A DNA stretch of 64,000 nt, from contig OX439132.1 of the NCBI GenBank assembly GCA_949318235.1, positions 44,551,831 to 44,615,830 of the forward strand, given 5' to 3'. The notes below the pieces were generated by a model, which had not been told where the DNA came from, did not search any database, and worked only from the letters and a program-made list of their open reading frames with translations. Positions 11,401 through 20,077 of this stretch are shown in pieces; position 1 is the stretch's first letter, and each line of letters starts with the position of its first letter. This stretch comes from Ecdyonurus torrentis (lineage: Eukaryota > Arthropoda > Insecta > Ephemeroptera > Heptageniidae). Position numbers and translations under genes: made by a program.

Positions 11401-12821
11401 TTTGCAGCTATTATAGCTGCTTTAATATAGCTATAATTACGTAGCAATTATATGTGTAGCATTGCGTTCAATGAAGTCTCCATATATATATCAATGCATG
11501 ATAAAGGGTAGTCATAATTAAGGCATATATATAATTTTATTGTATGTTTTTTTTTTTTCTTTTTCTTTTGTTAATGATTAACAATGTCTTGAATTTCAGT
11601 GAGGGAGCTCGTCAACAACTGGAAGCGATGCGCAGTGACAGACGCCACAGATCTGCGGTGCTCATTCAGTCCACGTGGCGCGGCTGGCACTTACGTCGTC
11701 GCTGGCCTGCGCTACGTAGAACCCTCGAGCTACAGCTAGTAAGACCCGCTACTGCCGCTCTCGCGAACACCAATAGCAGCAGCAAAGCTACCGCCAACTC
11801 AGGTACGACACCTTATACTGTGACGTCAGACACGAGATTTCTAACTTTTGTCTTATTTTGACAGCAGCCGCCGCAGCAGCAAGCAATGCAAGACCTCGAC
11901 CTCAACCTATAGCAGGTACTCCCCCACCAGACATCGCGGACAAGTGTGACCACAAAATGATCCAGCAAACGTGCTCGTTGTTTGGTCTCGACTTGGTAGG
12001 TTTGAGAAAAGTAAATGTTTGAATATTATGCAAGACCTCAGAACAAACAACGTAACTTATCAATTGTTTTTCTTGTAGGAGAGACCTCCCCCCGTGCCCC
12101 CCAGTAGGTCATACACGGTCACCGGGAATACCAAGCTCGGCTACCCGCAAACAAGACTTATGAAAATGGCATTCCCTGGTAAGAATCGTAATTTTTTAAT
12201 AATGAGAAAGTAGTACAAGATATTTTGGAAATTCTTATAGAAATAAAATATAAAGGAAAAAAAAAAAAAAAAAAAAAAAACATTACAAATATATTATTTA
12301 AATTTACAAAAAGTTCAAATTGGCATCAATAACAATAATTACATAAACTAATTTTCAACGTGTTTTATTTTTAATATTATTATGTTCTAACTTCGTAAAT
12401 AAATGCGGTATGTATGATACCAGAAAACATCAGTTGTTCTAATTTAAAAAAAAAATATATAATAGTTTATTGGACCGAAAAATCCAGAATTGTTTAAAAA
12501 ACAACTGACTTTTCAAATACTGTATGTTATCAGTCACTAATTCCTAACGGATTTTTTATTTATTTATTATTACGTAACTGAATTGATGTTAAGATTTAAG
12601 GACATAAATAAAAGTAAGATTAACCCTAATATTGCGTGATATTTACAGAGGACGGCAGCGTGGATAACGTAGTGTTACTGAAAGGAGAGACGGTCCTTGT
12701 GGTGGGAGCTTCCCCTCGTAGAGGTCACCTGTTAGTGGAGCACAGTAACTGCACTCTTCACGTACCCTTCCAATACCTCGAGCTTAAGTCCACACAACAG
12801 CAGCGCGGGGTCAGCATTTGA
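272..12821 (+). CDS. dachs: dachs, unconventional class XX myosin, 3' part of gene (14 exons seen)
   Basis: Atypical myosin. In flies it acts at the apical junctional membrane downstream of the Fat and Dachsous cadherins, lowers Warts activity (Hippo pathway) and helps set planar polarity. Seen in exon order: P-loop GSSGSGKT (canonical myosin GESGAGKT); HGDT and LGIPFLDVVRVLAA; switch II-like ILDMFGFE; EHLCINLCSETMQHFYN; FGIQHYAGRVVYDASDFL; LTQDFHTRLDNLLRTL; PHFVRCVRSN; LQVLETVNLMAGGYPHRMRF; one IQ motif (IQSTWRGWHLRRRW); a proline-rich stretch (ERPPPVPPSR); and an SH3-like C-terminal segment ending FQYLEL. The identification is by recall of the dachs family, not a search. The 5' exons lie outside the window. 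A switch I exon expected between 445 and 2172 is absent, and exons 2480-2753 and 3105-3255 need four single-base corrections to stay in frame. All other exon phases join correctly. Confidence 0.9.
532..731. other. assembly gap (200 N)
   Basis: Exactly 200 N, so probably a fixed-size placeholder. It sits between the P-loop exon and the tandem array. The expected exon with switch I and the following about 60 residues of the motor is not visible in the flanks and is probably here. Confidence 0.95.
732..2160. repeat. 124-bp tandem array seeded by a dachs intron/exon junction
   Basis: The motif cacgtgtttatag recurs at 821, 945, 1069, 1193, 1317, 1441, 1565 and 1690, a period of 124-125 bp, then again at 1818 and 2160 in diverged units. 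Each unit holds about three CACGTG palindromes, two of them in gacacgtgtc. Copies at about 1811-1890 and 2030-2090 match the start of the true exon at 2173 over roughly 60-70 bp, but carry stops or frameshifts. The array lies in a dachs intron. Confidence 0.9.
2173..2289 (+). CDS. dachs: dachs exon: HGDT motor segment
   Basis: Acceptor tttatag, donor gtaac. Reads AKLNLENYSVHNLNYLRHGD then TAQDEAEDAARFQAWKACL. Enters and leaves in phase 1 and joins the next exon as ACL-GVLGIPF. Its first 60 or so bases are the parent sequence of the upstream tandem repeats. Confidence 0.88.
2480..2753 (+). CDS. dachs: dachs exon with two single-base frameshifts
   Basis: Reads GVLGIPFLDVVRVLAAILLL and GNVHFIDSGATG in one frame, EVGVEGETELAAVAG in the next, and LLGVPAVSLGRGLTTRTHNV then RGQLVKSVCDANM in the third. 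Removing one g from ggg at 2596-2598 and one from ggg at 2651-2653 restores one frame. The corrected length (272) gives the phase 1 entry and phase 0 exit that the neighbours need. The first indel could lie elsewhere in the weakly conserved stretch 2570-2605. Confidence 0.82.
3105..3255 (+). CDS. dachs: dachs exon with two single-base frameshifts
   Basis: Reads SNMTRDSLAKALYCRTVATI and VRRANS, then loses frame. Dropping one c at 3183-3184 gives SLKRLGST, and dropping one g in the run 3207-3211 gives GTLSSDSNESVHNQ. Acceptor tttcag, donor gtaaga. The corrected exit phase is 2, which fits the next exon only if its acceptor is the second AG (see 4052). Confidence 0.78.
3330..3680. mobile_element. 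foldback element, family E (diverged copy)
   Basis: Ends match those of the copies at 7588 and 57428: an arm with cgtcctgaatcaatagatat and gcgaatttctaattttt, and a return arm with aggaaattcgcatatc and gtcctcttttagaatatg. The middle is A-rich. It lies in a dachs intron that also holds a poly-G tract at about 3799-3826. Confidence 0.6.
4052..4184 (+). CDS. dachs: dachs exon: switch II region
   Basis: Reads QHASTVGTAG, then SMAALNSAVRHATDGFIGIL and DMFGFEDPK, with donor gtactt. Two acceptors are possible: ttatag with exon start 4044 (adding VAS), or the AG at 4050-4051. Phase from the corrected upstream exon favours 4052, but resemblance to the family favours VASQHAST; the indels upstream prevent a firm choice. 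DMFGFE occupies the place of the myosin switch II DxxGFE. Confidence 0.85.
4461..4546. repeat. small inverted repeat
   Basis: Arms gaaatgaaatgaataacttg and caagttattcatttcatttc face each other about 30 bp apart, immediately upstream of the family K element at 4554. Confidence 0.75.
4554..4828. mobile_element. family K MITE (Tc1/mariner-like ends) with nested family L MITE
   Basis: Ends cagctctgaccaaaa and ttttggccagagctg are inverted and flanked by TA on both sides. The interior carries the family's GC-rich segment (ggccgctgcgtttttctcat). A second element, 4641-4792, with ends tatactcgactcaaaa and ttttttgagtcgagtata, is inserted within it. Intact K copies without the insert occur at 30519 and 48150, and a separate L copy at 43728. 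Confidence 0.85.
5329..5416. repeat. (CT)n microsatellite
   Basis: Uninterrupted CT dinucleotide run of about 88 bp. Open frames across it are artefacts of the repeat. Confidence 0.97.
5465..7244. mobile_element. hAT-like non-autonomous element with 8-bp target-site duplication
   Basis: Terminal inverted repeats tagggttaccaact and agttggcaaccctag. The 8-bp direct repeat gttattgt flanks it at 5457-5464 and 7245-7252. An 8-bp duplication is typical of hAT transposons. No transposase frame is visible. Another element (5751-6830) is nested in it. It lies in the dachs intron between exons 4052-4184 and 7356-7529. Confidence 0.8.
5751..6830. mobile_element. nested foldback element, family F
   Basis: Ends aggaaccggat and atccggtccct are inverted and both are flanked by aataattatt, a possible 10-bp duplication (the flank is itself nearly palindromic). 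The core 6110-6560 is a long imperfect palindrome with arms containing aatttttgaggcactat and gatggagca-like segments. It interrupts the hAT-like element. Confidence 0.72.
7356..7529 (+). CDS. dachs: dachs exon: EHLCINLC segment
   Basis: Reads PSHLEHLCINLCSETMQHFY, then NTHIFKSS, EVEVDYVDNVPCIDLVSSL. Acceptor cttgcag, donor gtgagc, phase 0 at both ends, 174 bp. Confidence 0.93.
7588..7893. mobile_element. foldback element, family E
   Basis: Palindromic, about 300 bp. The arms carry attctaaaagagggcatcgt and its inverted counterpart near 7840-7860. Both inner arms contain TGACGTCA. Similar to the copy at 57428. Confidence 0.8.
8374..8540. mobile_element. short AT-rich element (cacggaaagaataaa ends)
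   Basis: Begins acacggaaagaataaattac and ends near tttttctgtgta. The same start (cacgaaaagaataaactac) and the interior gcataattattacgta recur around 52465-52750. Probably a degenerate inverted-repeat element. Confidence 0.4.
8900..9043. mobile_element. short foldback element (about 140 bp)
   Basis: Arms ggaagtgccgcaaaaggaaa and tttccttttctggcacttcc, followed inwards by cgtgacggtaaaagt and acttttaccgtcacg. Only one copy seen here. Confidence 0.8.
9190..9379 (+). CDS. dachs: dachs exon: upper/lower motor segment
   Basis: Reads RTGLLSMLDVECTMRGTAES, then KVKVQHKNNPRLFDP and RNFGIQHYAGRVVYDASDFL. Acceptor gacag, donor gtgaga, enters phase 0 and leaves phase 1. Confidence 0.93.
9529..9875 (+). 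mobile_element. family D MITE, copy 1
   Basis: One of five copies of a roughly 335-bp element (9529, 20307, 22628, 35482, 51779). Shared blocks include cacttgatgggatttacata, gcaacccgcacaacatttt and tgacgtcataaac. The better copies end in inverted aaaggcatagaaaacatg and ttttctatgccttt; this copy's ends are worn. Confidence 0.85.
10225..10330 (+). repeat. retroposon 3' tail ending in TTA repeats
   Basis: Contains agttgggttaaattgagagg and tttcgcccaataaaagccg, followed by ttattatta. Matching segments lie at 58876-58955 (+) and 62838-62935 (-). An AATAAA-like signal followed by short tandem TTA suggests the 3' end of a LINE or SINE. Confidence 0.55.
10502..10673 (+). CDS. dachs: dachs exon
   Basis: Reads DTNKDVVPDDLVAVFHKHSC, NFGFATHLFGSELKALF and PRGVSFRISPTSHTD. 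Acceptor ccccag, donor gtaagt, enters phase 1 and leaves phase 2. Confidence 0.93.
10740..10951 (+). CDS. dachs: dachs exon: PHFVRC segment
   Basis: Reads LQNGDEPVSTLTQDFHTRLD, NLLRTLVHAKPHFVRCVRSN, then MRQIRSLQVLETVNLMAGG. The canonical myosin PHFVRCIxPN is present, but with Ser in place of Pro. Enters phase 2 and leaves phase 1. Confidence 0.95.
11011..11248 (+). CDS. dachs: dachs exon: end of motor domain
   Basis: Reads YPHRMRFKAFNARYRLLAPF, RRLRRSEDRVLEDCHTILQS, a Gly/Ala/Thr-rich insert around residues HSGGKGAVDVAGT, and STSWATGKRHIFL. Enters phase 1 and leaves phase 2. Confidence 0.93.
11600..11802 (+). CDS. dachs: dachs exon: IQ motif neck
   Basis: Reads SEGARQQLEAMRSDRRHRSA, then VLIQSTWRGWHLRRRW, which fits the IQxxxRGxxxR calmodulin-type light-chain site. 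Then an Ala/Ser/Asn-rich linker. Enters phase 2 and leaves phase 1. Confidence 0.93.
11865..11995 (+). CDS. dachs: dachs exon: tail, TPPPD segment
   Basis: Begins with an alanine run, then NARPRPQPIAGTPPPDIADK and MIQQTCSLFGLDL. The acceptor is acagcag, a tandem NAGNAG site; use of the second AG (start 11868) would drop one Ala in frame. Leaves phase 0. Confidence 0.9.
12079..12178 (+). CDS. dachs: dachs exon: proline-rich tail
   Basis: Reads ERPPPVPPSRSYTVTGNTKL and GYPQTRLMKMAFP. PPPVPPSR is a PxxP-type sequence just before the SH3-like end of the protein. Phase 0 in, phase 1 out. Confidence 0.92.
12649..12821 (+). CDS. dachs: dachs last exon: SH3-like C-terminus and stop
   Basis: Reads EDGSVDNVVLLKGETVLVVG, ASPRRGHLLVEHSNCTLHVP and FQYLELKSTQQQRGVSI, then TGA at 12819. 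The hydrophobic pattern from VVLLKGE to YLEL resembles an SH3 fold. The last four residues (GVSI) and the stop codon lie in the first unit of a 22-bp minisatellite. Confidence 0.92.
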
Positions 12822-13125
12822 CCTCACGTGGGTCAACAATTGACCTTACACAAATCAACATTTAACCTTGCAGGAGTCAACATTTGACCCCATGTAGGTC
12901 AAAATTTGACCTTGCAGTTGTCAACATTTGACCTTGAAGGAGTCAACATCTGACCTTGCAGGAGTCAACATCTGACCTTGTAGGAGTCAACATTTGACCT
13001 TGTAGGAGTCAACATTTGACCCCATGTAGGTCAAAATTTGACCTTGAAGGAGTGGTCAATATTTGACCTTGCAGTTGTCAACATTTGACCTTGAAGGAGT
13101 CAACATCGGACCCTGCAAGGGTGAC
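12807..13125. repeat. 22-bp minisatellite in the dachs stop codon and 3'UTR
   Basis: About 14 units of the form ggagtcaacatttgacctt, mostly 22 bp apart. The first unit supplies the final codons and TGA. Most units contain TGACC(T/C), the complement of the nuclear-receptor half-site AGGTCA, and three contain TGACCTTGA, the complement of TCAAGGTCA. Confidence 0.92.
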
Positions 13126-13315
13126 TCACAACCAATCCTAACCATAAGCCATAAACATTATTCAATTTTGTTACTTAAAACTGTAAATTATCAGAGACAT
13201 TTATGACGACTTTTATTACGTGTAATATTTTGTTCTTAATTTTATTATTTTAATTTGGGAAAGTGGGAAACATCTTTTAAAAACAAAAATGATAATTTTT
13301 TCTTAAATATGTAAG

Positions 13316-13321
13316 AATAAA
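13316..13321 (+). promoter_or_regulatory. candidate poly(A) signal for dachs
   Basis: AATAAA about 495 nt after the stop and before the MITE at 13384. A further AATAAA lies at about 13555, after that MITE. Which one is used cannot be told from sequence. Confidence 0.35.
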
Positions 13322-13383
13322 TATCGAATTAAAAATATATTATATATAAAAAAAAACTATAATATATACGTGTGTAATATATA

Positions 13384-13543
13384 CAGTCCGTGCCACCTAA
13401 GGATGTTTGCGATTAATCGAAATCGAGCCACGAACCAATAGACGTTCAAGCGCTCAAGGTCGCTAGGAGGTGGGGTAATGTTAACTAAATGGAGAGTTTT
13501 TAGGTGCTCTCTTATTGGCTGCATCCTTACGTGGCGCGAACTG
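13384..13543. mobile_element. Tc1/mariner-like MITE (family T), 160 bp
   Basis: Inverted ends cagtccgtgccacctaagg and ccttacgtggcgcgaactg with TA on each side. No coding capacity. It lies just past the first dachs poly(A) candidate. Confidence 0.8.
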
Positions 13544-13559
13544 TAAGATCATGCAATAA

Positions 13560-14542
13560 AAAAAGAAGGTACTCAGTTTTAAAATAATATTATAGACTGT
13601 ATAATTTTGAGTATTTAAAAAGTCATTTCATTATTTTTATGCTCATTACTAACAATTCATATATTTGATGTAAAAACTCACAAGGTGCATGCACACCTCT
13701 GTTGAGTCCTGGCAACAATGGACGCTCGACAGCTAAAAGTGTTAGCTATCGAGATAAAAGCTGCCTATTTCTCAGCTTGTTTTATCATAACATGTTTAAA
13801 TAATTCAACTGTAATTTGACTTGAATGTATAAGTCAATGCAATTTTGTAATTCTGTATTTTTTTTTTCATGACATATTGAGCCTGTGTAATTTATTTCAG
13901 AACTTTTTATCTAGTAAAAGCATTAAAAAAAACAAAACAAAAAAAAACTGACGTTAATAGAAACTAAAATCACTATTTGTTTACTATTTGTGTACTCGTT
14001 TTTTTTTTTGTGCTAATGTGAGAATTTTTTAAATAAATTACACAAACAAACAAACGCAGCAATACACACAAATCGTGATTTTAGTTTCCTTTTTTTTTTT
14101 TTTTTGTGTTTTTTTTTTCTTTTTTTTTTAATGTTATCAGAAGCTATAACTTTTGAACCAACTTAAAAATAACTCCAATGTTCCAATGCTAAAAAGATCC
14201 TGACCTCAAGTAAAAATTTCCCATCAATGATAAATTACACGATGGGACTATATGTAGTTTGTTTTTTTTAATCCCAATTCGCGAGGGCACAGAAAAGTGC
14301 GTGGAGGAACATAATGTGGTATAATGTTTTTGATTTCATGTTTAGTTTGAGGTCATGATCCATTTGAATACTTAAAATAGATATCTTAAACTATAGCATG
14401 GCATATAGCTTTGATTTTTTTTTTTATTATTATTTTATGTAAAAAAAAAAAAAAAAAAAAAAAACTATTAACGGTCAGATATCTCTTAAAATAACTATTC
14501 TGGCTCAAAATTCTATGCTAATCTTACATTATCCAAATTACC

Positions 14543-14573
<31 letters not shown>

Positions 14574-15205
14574 ATAAAAATCTCGTTACAAAGTTTTTAT
14601 TGCTAAGAAACCCTATATGTGTCCAATATAATTTCCACCCCCTCCCTCCATTGTAAATTATAAATAAAAGTTAATGTAAACATGAGTGTTACATGTACAG
14701 CCACCTCATTCTAATTTAGAGTTAATTAATTATCGCTTGACGTGCCATCATACAATTAAATATTAATTCAGCCTCTATGTCTCTCTCTCTCTTCATACAT
14801 CACACAAAACTACTTAAGAGAGAACGAAAAGAGAGCTTTAGTAGATTTAAAAAAACTAAAATAACATGATTTTTTTCATTTTGTAATATATTATACAATC
14901 ATTGTCTCAGGGTTTTGCAAATAAATACATTTATATTTAGCTTATATTATTTTTCTTTATTTTATTGATATAATTGATATAATATTATAATGCTGCATGA
15001 GGTTTAATAAAAAATATATATTATTTTGTTTTTTGTCTTGTCTACTTTTATATATGTGTACTTCACTTTTGTGTAATAAATTTCTTGTATTTTTTACAAT
15101 TTAATGAAATGTACTTTTTATGAATTCTTTTCCCTTTTCTTATTCATCACAGGCTTTACATAACATGATAAAAAAAAACTACCAATTGTTGTTTTTGTTT
15201 TTTTT
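13560..15205. other. AT-rich intergenic DNA, no gene seen
   Basis: Long A and T homopolymers (for example about 14090-14130, 14442-14464 and 14544-14568) and scattered AATAAA. No exon with splice sites and coding pattern was found on either strand. Confidence 0.6.
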
Positions 15206-15211
15206 AAATTG

Positions 15212-15660
15212 GCTAGATTGCCCTCTCTCCTTCAGATATAGGCAACATGCATTATATTAATGTTTAAGAAGTTGTATAACTTTAAGGGGCTAATGAAAGT
15301 TTGAAAAATAAGCTATACCTCTTAGAACTTGATGTTTTCCAAGTAATAATTTTCTTGGCTCCACCCACTTACACAGCAGAGGCAAAATTATATAGGTACC
15401 TTCTATGAAGTTATGTTCTCCCATTACAAAATTTTGCATTTTAGTTCAAAAGTTTGACCAATTTTCAAAAATGTTATTATGATATCAGACGAATGCAGGA
15501 GGTATATGGCTAGATTTCCTACTGGACTTCAGATCTAGGCAACTTACATTACATTTATGTTAAAGAAGTTGCATAACTTCAAGGGGCTAATGAAAGTTTG
15601 AAAAATAATCTATACCTCCTAGTAAGTTATGTTCTCCTGGTAACAAAAATATGGTTTGCA
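15212..15660 (+). repeat. two direct repeats of about 130 bp
   Basis: The block caggcaac...aaggggctaatgaaagtttg followed by aaaaataa and ctatacctc occurs at 15235-15340 and again at 15530-15640, in the same orientation, about 300 bp apart. Confidence 0.7.
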
Positions 15661-16109
15661 CTCCAAGGAGCGTGAAAGCAGGGATTGAAAGGCAAAAATA
15701 AGTAATAAAACCAGTAGTAGTAATAAATATGCTTTCAGTAAGTTTTGTTTTTATTAAATTACAAAATGTGGATGGTACATTATATTATATTAATTATTAC
15801 AGTCTGATATATATTTAACTACAATTATTATTTAGCAAATTTATTATTTAGCAATTATTTTGCAAACAAAAGTTAATTTAATTTTGAAATATTTATCTTA
15901 CAAAGTTACTGGTTATTTAAAAAACAACTTGAGCATTCACAAAAATGTTTTTTTTTTTTTTTTTTTTTTAATATTATTAATTGTATGTAAATTAGTTTAA
16001 AAATATTTTCTTTTACAAATAATATGAAATTACAAATAGAGATAATTAATTATTAAAGAAGTCCACAGACTTGATTTATTTATTGTTATTATTTTATACT
16101 GAGATATTA

Positions 16110-16985
16110 GGGAAATTAAACCATCTTGGTTAGGTATGATGATGCTAAGGAAAAGGATAGAGGAAACCAGCAAGGGTCTTACCATAGTGAAGAAAGTCCC
16201 ATAGTTTGGTAAAAATCTTGCTAGCACAGAGATAACACATGGATATATTGCGGCAAAAAACTCCAAGAGATATGGAGTGTGTTATGCCTTCATCAGTCTT
16301 TACAGACGCAGAGAAACTACATATCGATCTTATTGCGAAAAAAAGGCCTATCTCGTTTTTTGTCAGTGGAAGCAAAAGGCGTATCTCGTATTTTGTCAGT
16401 GGAAGCAAAAGGCCTATCTCGTTCCCGAACGTTATGGCGATAGCGCTCGAGATAGGCCTTTTGCTTCCACTGACAAAATACGAGATATTCCTTTTTTTCG
16501 CCACAAGATCGATATGAATGATCACTCACAAGTTCTCTCCAAGTCTGTAAAAACAAATGAAGCAAAACACACTCCATCTATGTATCTTGGAGTTTATAGT
16601 GGCAAAATGTATTTCATTTTATTAATTTATTTTATTAGCACACATATTTATACAAAATAATGTTTCCCAATGGTCATCTTACACAACTGCTTCCAGTGAG
16701 TGGATTTGCTTGTGCAGAAGCAAGATATTATATTACTTAAAAAGATCAAAGTTAAAAAAACAAGCAAAGAAATTTAGTATGATATATTAATCATACAAAA
16801 GCATAAAATAATAAAGAAAGAATTGTATGAAGCATCTTGTTCACTCTAAATATATAAATATTGTGCTAGCCAGATTTTCACCGAACTATGGGGCTCTCAC
16901 TTCACTATGGCAAGGCTATAGACACTATGGTATGGCTGGTTTCTCCTATTCTTTTCTTTCAAATTTATCATAGTCACAATAAATT
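16110..16985. mobile_element. foldback element, family A, with nested palindrome
   Basis: Left arm has ggaaaccagcaagggtctta and cccatagtttggtaaaaatc; right arm has gccagattttcaccgaac and ctatgg...ctggtttctcctattctttt. A second palindrome at about 16317-16530 has repeated aagcaaaaggcctatctcgt units and an inverted arm with gagataggccttttgcttcc. Open frames here are repeat-derived. Confidence 0.75.
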
Positions 16986-17005
16986 TAATACAATTTATTC
17001 AATAC

Positions 17006-18088
17006 CTATATATCGACTTTTACGGATAGCAAACGGCCACCAGGATTGTTGTATTTTTCAACTTTACATCGTAATATCACCACAGTACGACTTTGGAAAA
17101 AAATAAAGACCAACACTCTCGTGATGTGCACATATCGGACAGTAAATGTGTAAAGTTTCAAATTTTTACTGCTCAGGATAACTTCGCTAATAATTAATTA
17201 GTCATAAGAAACACCGATTTGGCACTTCATTTTTTTTAATCGTGGACTTTACAGGTGAGTTATCTATATAACCAATAGTGACAAAAATTCCTTACTTTAT
17301 GAACAGAGTAAAAAAATGTTACTTGTAAATGTAACATTGTTTAAATAATTTGCAAACCACTCCTTTCCACCCCCTTTGCAAATAAATGGCAAAAAGCGTA
17401 AACTTGGATTCGCTGAAGTTATAAAGATGAAAATTAGTTTCAGGGTAGACAGTAGTCTAAGTAAAACAACTCAAATAAAAAATGTATGAATTTTTTATTT
17501 TTTAAGAAGATTTGAAATTTTTTATAGATTTTGTGTGTTGCAGGTTGCCTACATTCAGGTCTCCCGGGTTAAAAAAAAATTGCAACGTTGCTAAAAATAA
17601 AAATATCCCACATTTTTTATTTGAGTTGTTTTACTTAGACTACTGTCTACCCTGAAACTAATTTTCATCTTTATAACTTCAGCGAATCCAAGTTTACGCT
17701 TTTTGCCATTTATTTGCAAAGGGGGTGGAAAGGAGTGGTTTGCGAATTATTTAAACAATGTTACATTTACAAGTAACATTTTTTTACTCTGTTCATAAAG
17801 TAAGGAATTTTTGTCACTATTGGTTATATAGATAACTCACCTGTAAAGTCCACGATTAAAAAAAATGAAGTGCCAAATCGGTGTTTCTTATGACTAATTA
17901 ATTATTAGCGAAGTTATCCTGAGCAGTAAAAATTTGAAACTTTACACATTTACTGTCCGATATGTGCACATTACGAGAGCGTTGGTCTTAATTTTTTTCC
18001 AAAGTCGTACTGTGGTGATATTACGATGTAAAGTTGAAAAATACAACAATCCTGGTGGCCGTTTGCTATCCGTAAAAGTCGATATATA
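17006..18088. repeat. 1.08-kb near-perfect inverted repeat
   Basis: Arms of about 500 bp from tatatcgacttttacggata to its complement tccgtaaaagtcgatata, around a short centre near 17545 (ggttgcctacattcaggtct). Identity is very high along the arms (for example ggtgatattacgatgtaaag opposite ctttacatcgtaatatcacc). No end duplication was recognised. It would fold into a long hairpin if transcribed. Confidence 0.92.
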
Positions 18089-18359
18089 AATTTTTTTATA
18101 GATTTGATTTTGATTGAAAAATTGGGGAATTGGAGATTCAGCTGTTGCTGACAGAGATGCAGTGTATGTGAGAGAAAAATATTCTAGCTCGATCAAAAAT
18201 TAAACAAATCTACAAGACATTACAATTTGCAAAAGGATATGAACTAGCAAGCTCATCCTGTTATACATTTATTATTATTATTATTATTATTGATATTCAC
18301 TTACAGTCCAGAATAAAATGTGAAATAAGATTTATGGACAAAGAAAACTAATGTCAACT

Positions 18360-18600
18360 GAAGGAAAATCTATTGGTTAGGATCAATAATGTAGAAAATG
18401 AATATAAATACAAGGCTCAGTGATTTGATCAAGTAATTTTCTTTTTTAATTAATAATGGCATTAAAATATGATGAAAACCTTCAGTTATATAAACATTTT
18501 TAAAACTCTATGCCATGTGAGATCTCAAACTCTCCATAGAACTTCTACTGTGGTAAAGTACTTGCTGATATTTCTATTCTTTTCTTTATTATTGGAAAAT
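18360..18600. mobile_element. foldback element, family B (worn copy)
   Basis: The right half, ccatgtgagatctcaaactc and ctccatagaacttctactgt, matches the copies at 21329 and 22052. The left half (ggttaggatcaataatgtag) is much decayed. Confidence 0.55.
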
Positions 18601-18639
18601 AATAATAATAATAATATACATGAAAAACTTTTTCGTGAA

Positions 18640-18939
18640 ATATGTAATCAAAGAAAGGATTGGAGAAATCAACAAGCGCCATACCTCACAATGTAGTCTG
18701 TAGAAAATCTTGATGGCACAGGTTACACAAATATTTACAAGTTTACTAAGATGTTTCGAGGGCAACATCCTGCTCTTCTTTAGTGTCATAAGAGTATCTA
18801 AGTACTCCTGTAAGTAAACTTAATCTTATAGTACTGAAGTGTCCTCGAAATGTCTTAGTAAACTTGTGTAACCTGTGCCATGGACCTCATCGTGTTAAGG
18901 CAATTGTGGGTTTCTCCTATCCTTTCTTTGATTACATAT
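18640..18939. mobile_element. foldback element, family C, copy 1
   Basis: Ends tatgtaatcaaagaaaggat and atcctttctttgattacata are inverted. Inside are arms with acaagtttactaagatgttt and its complement. Sister copy at 24604-25076. Confidence 0.82.
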
Positions 18940-19255
18940 TCAAATTGAAATGGTTTAACCTTTCCTAATTAATTATTTATTATATAGGCTATTTTTCTTA
19001 AAATTGATTTTTTTTTTGACATGCTGCATTAGGTGCAGTAAAAATATGTTTGTTTGTATCTTATATAATATTTTGTCTTATTAGTTTTTTTTACCCCCCC
19101 CCCCTCTTATTTTTCAGTCCTTATTTCCAGATTGACAAAGTTTAATTTTATATATGCCACAGAAATTATACTTGAGGAACATAAATTTTAAGGAAAAATT
19201 GACAATGCGATATGTATGATTGATAATAAAAAATATTTGACAGTAAAACAGATAG

Positions 19256-19960
19256 ATAGTAAATATTAGGAAACATCATCTACGCAATAGTTGATAATTA
19301 AAATATTTGATAGAAAAACACAAAGAGGGATTAGGAAAATTTGGGAAATGGAAGGTAGTATGAGTTTACTAACAGGGACACTGTGGTTGAGAAAATATTC
19401 TAACCCAGGCCAAAAGGAAATTTAAAAGCGTATGTAAGTGGCTCATACTGCTCTGTAGAAAGCGAGCTTTATAAACAAGGGAAATTTGGGCTTGCATATT
19501 GGTTTAGACAGCGTGAGCATTGTGCATAGCAGCACTTCATCTCTAGCCATCATGGACAGTTTTCTCTACCATGGTGTTCCTGTTAGTGTAACTTCATACT
19601 ATCTCCCATTCCACTTTTTTCCCCTAATCTATCTGTCTATATTACCACACATATGACCACAAGAGCGTGAACATTTTTAACAAAATCCTCAACCCTATTT
19701 TATCCCAATTACCTTATCCAATTATAGAAAACAAAAACAAAGCTTCAAATTGATCATGGCGATGTGAGCTAATTAAAAGCTCTGCAGTCAAAACCAAAGG
19801 CTAATTAAATTTAGCCTTGTACAACCAACCAACCCTCTATGTGTGCTAAGTTTAGTGTATAGTTTTGAGCTTACACTAACAGGGACACAGTTGTAGTGTA
19901 AGCTCATACTATCTCCCATTCCCCAATTTTTCCTAATCTATCTGTGTTTTACTATGAAAT
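19256..19960. repeat. cluster of worn inverted repeats
   Basis: cagatagat...gtagtatgagtttactaac and its complement aacttcatactatctcccat with ctaatctatctg occur at 19256-19640, and part recurs at 19860-19950 (acactaacagggacaca, catactatctcccattcccc). It looks like one foldback element plus a fragment. Confidence 0.6.
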
Positions 19961-19963
19961 ATA

Positions 19964-19969
19964 TTTATT
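19964..19969 (-). promoter_or_regulatory. candidate poly(A) signal of the uncharacterised gene
   Basis: tttatt on the plus strand, that is AATAAA on the minus strand, about 110 nt downstream of the proposed stop. Confidence 0.45.
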
Positions 19970-20077
19970 ATCCCATACTATAAGGATCATCGTTGTTAAT
20001 ACTGCATTTTATAGTGTTTCAGTTTTTGTTGTGATATTTCACTTACTACAGGTGGTAAGTTTTACTGATGAAGTTCC

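Noticed and set aside
16145..16660. Overlapping open frames of 86-127 codons on both strands
   Set aside because: They fall in the nested palindrome of a family A element; symmetry and repeated units explain them.
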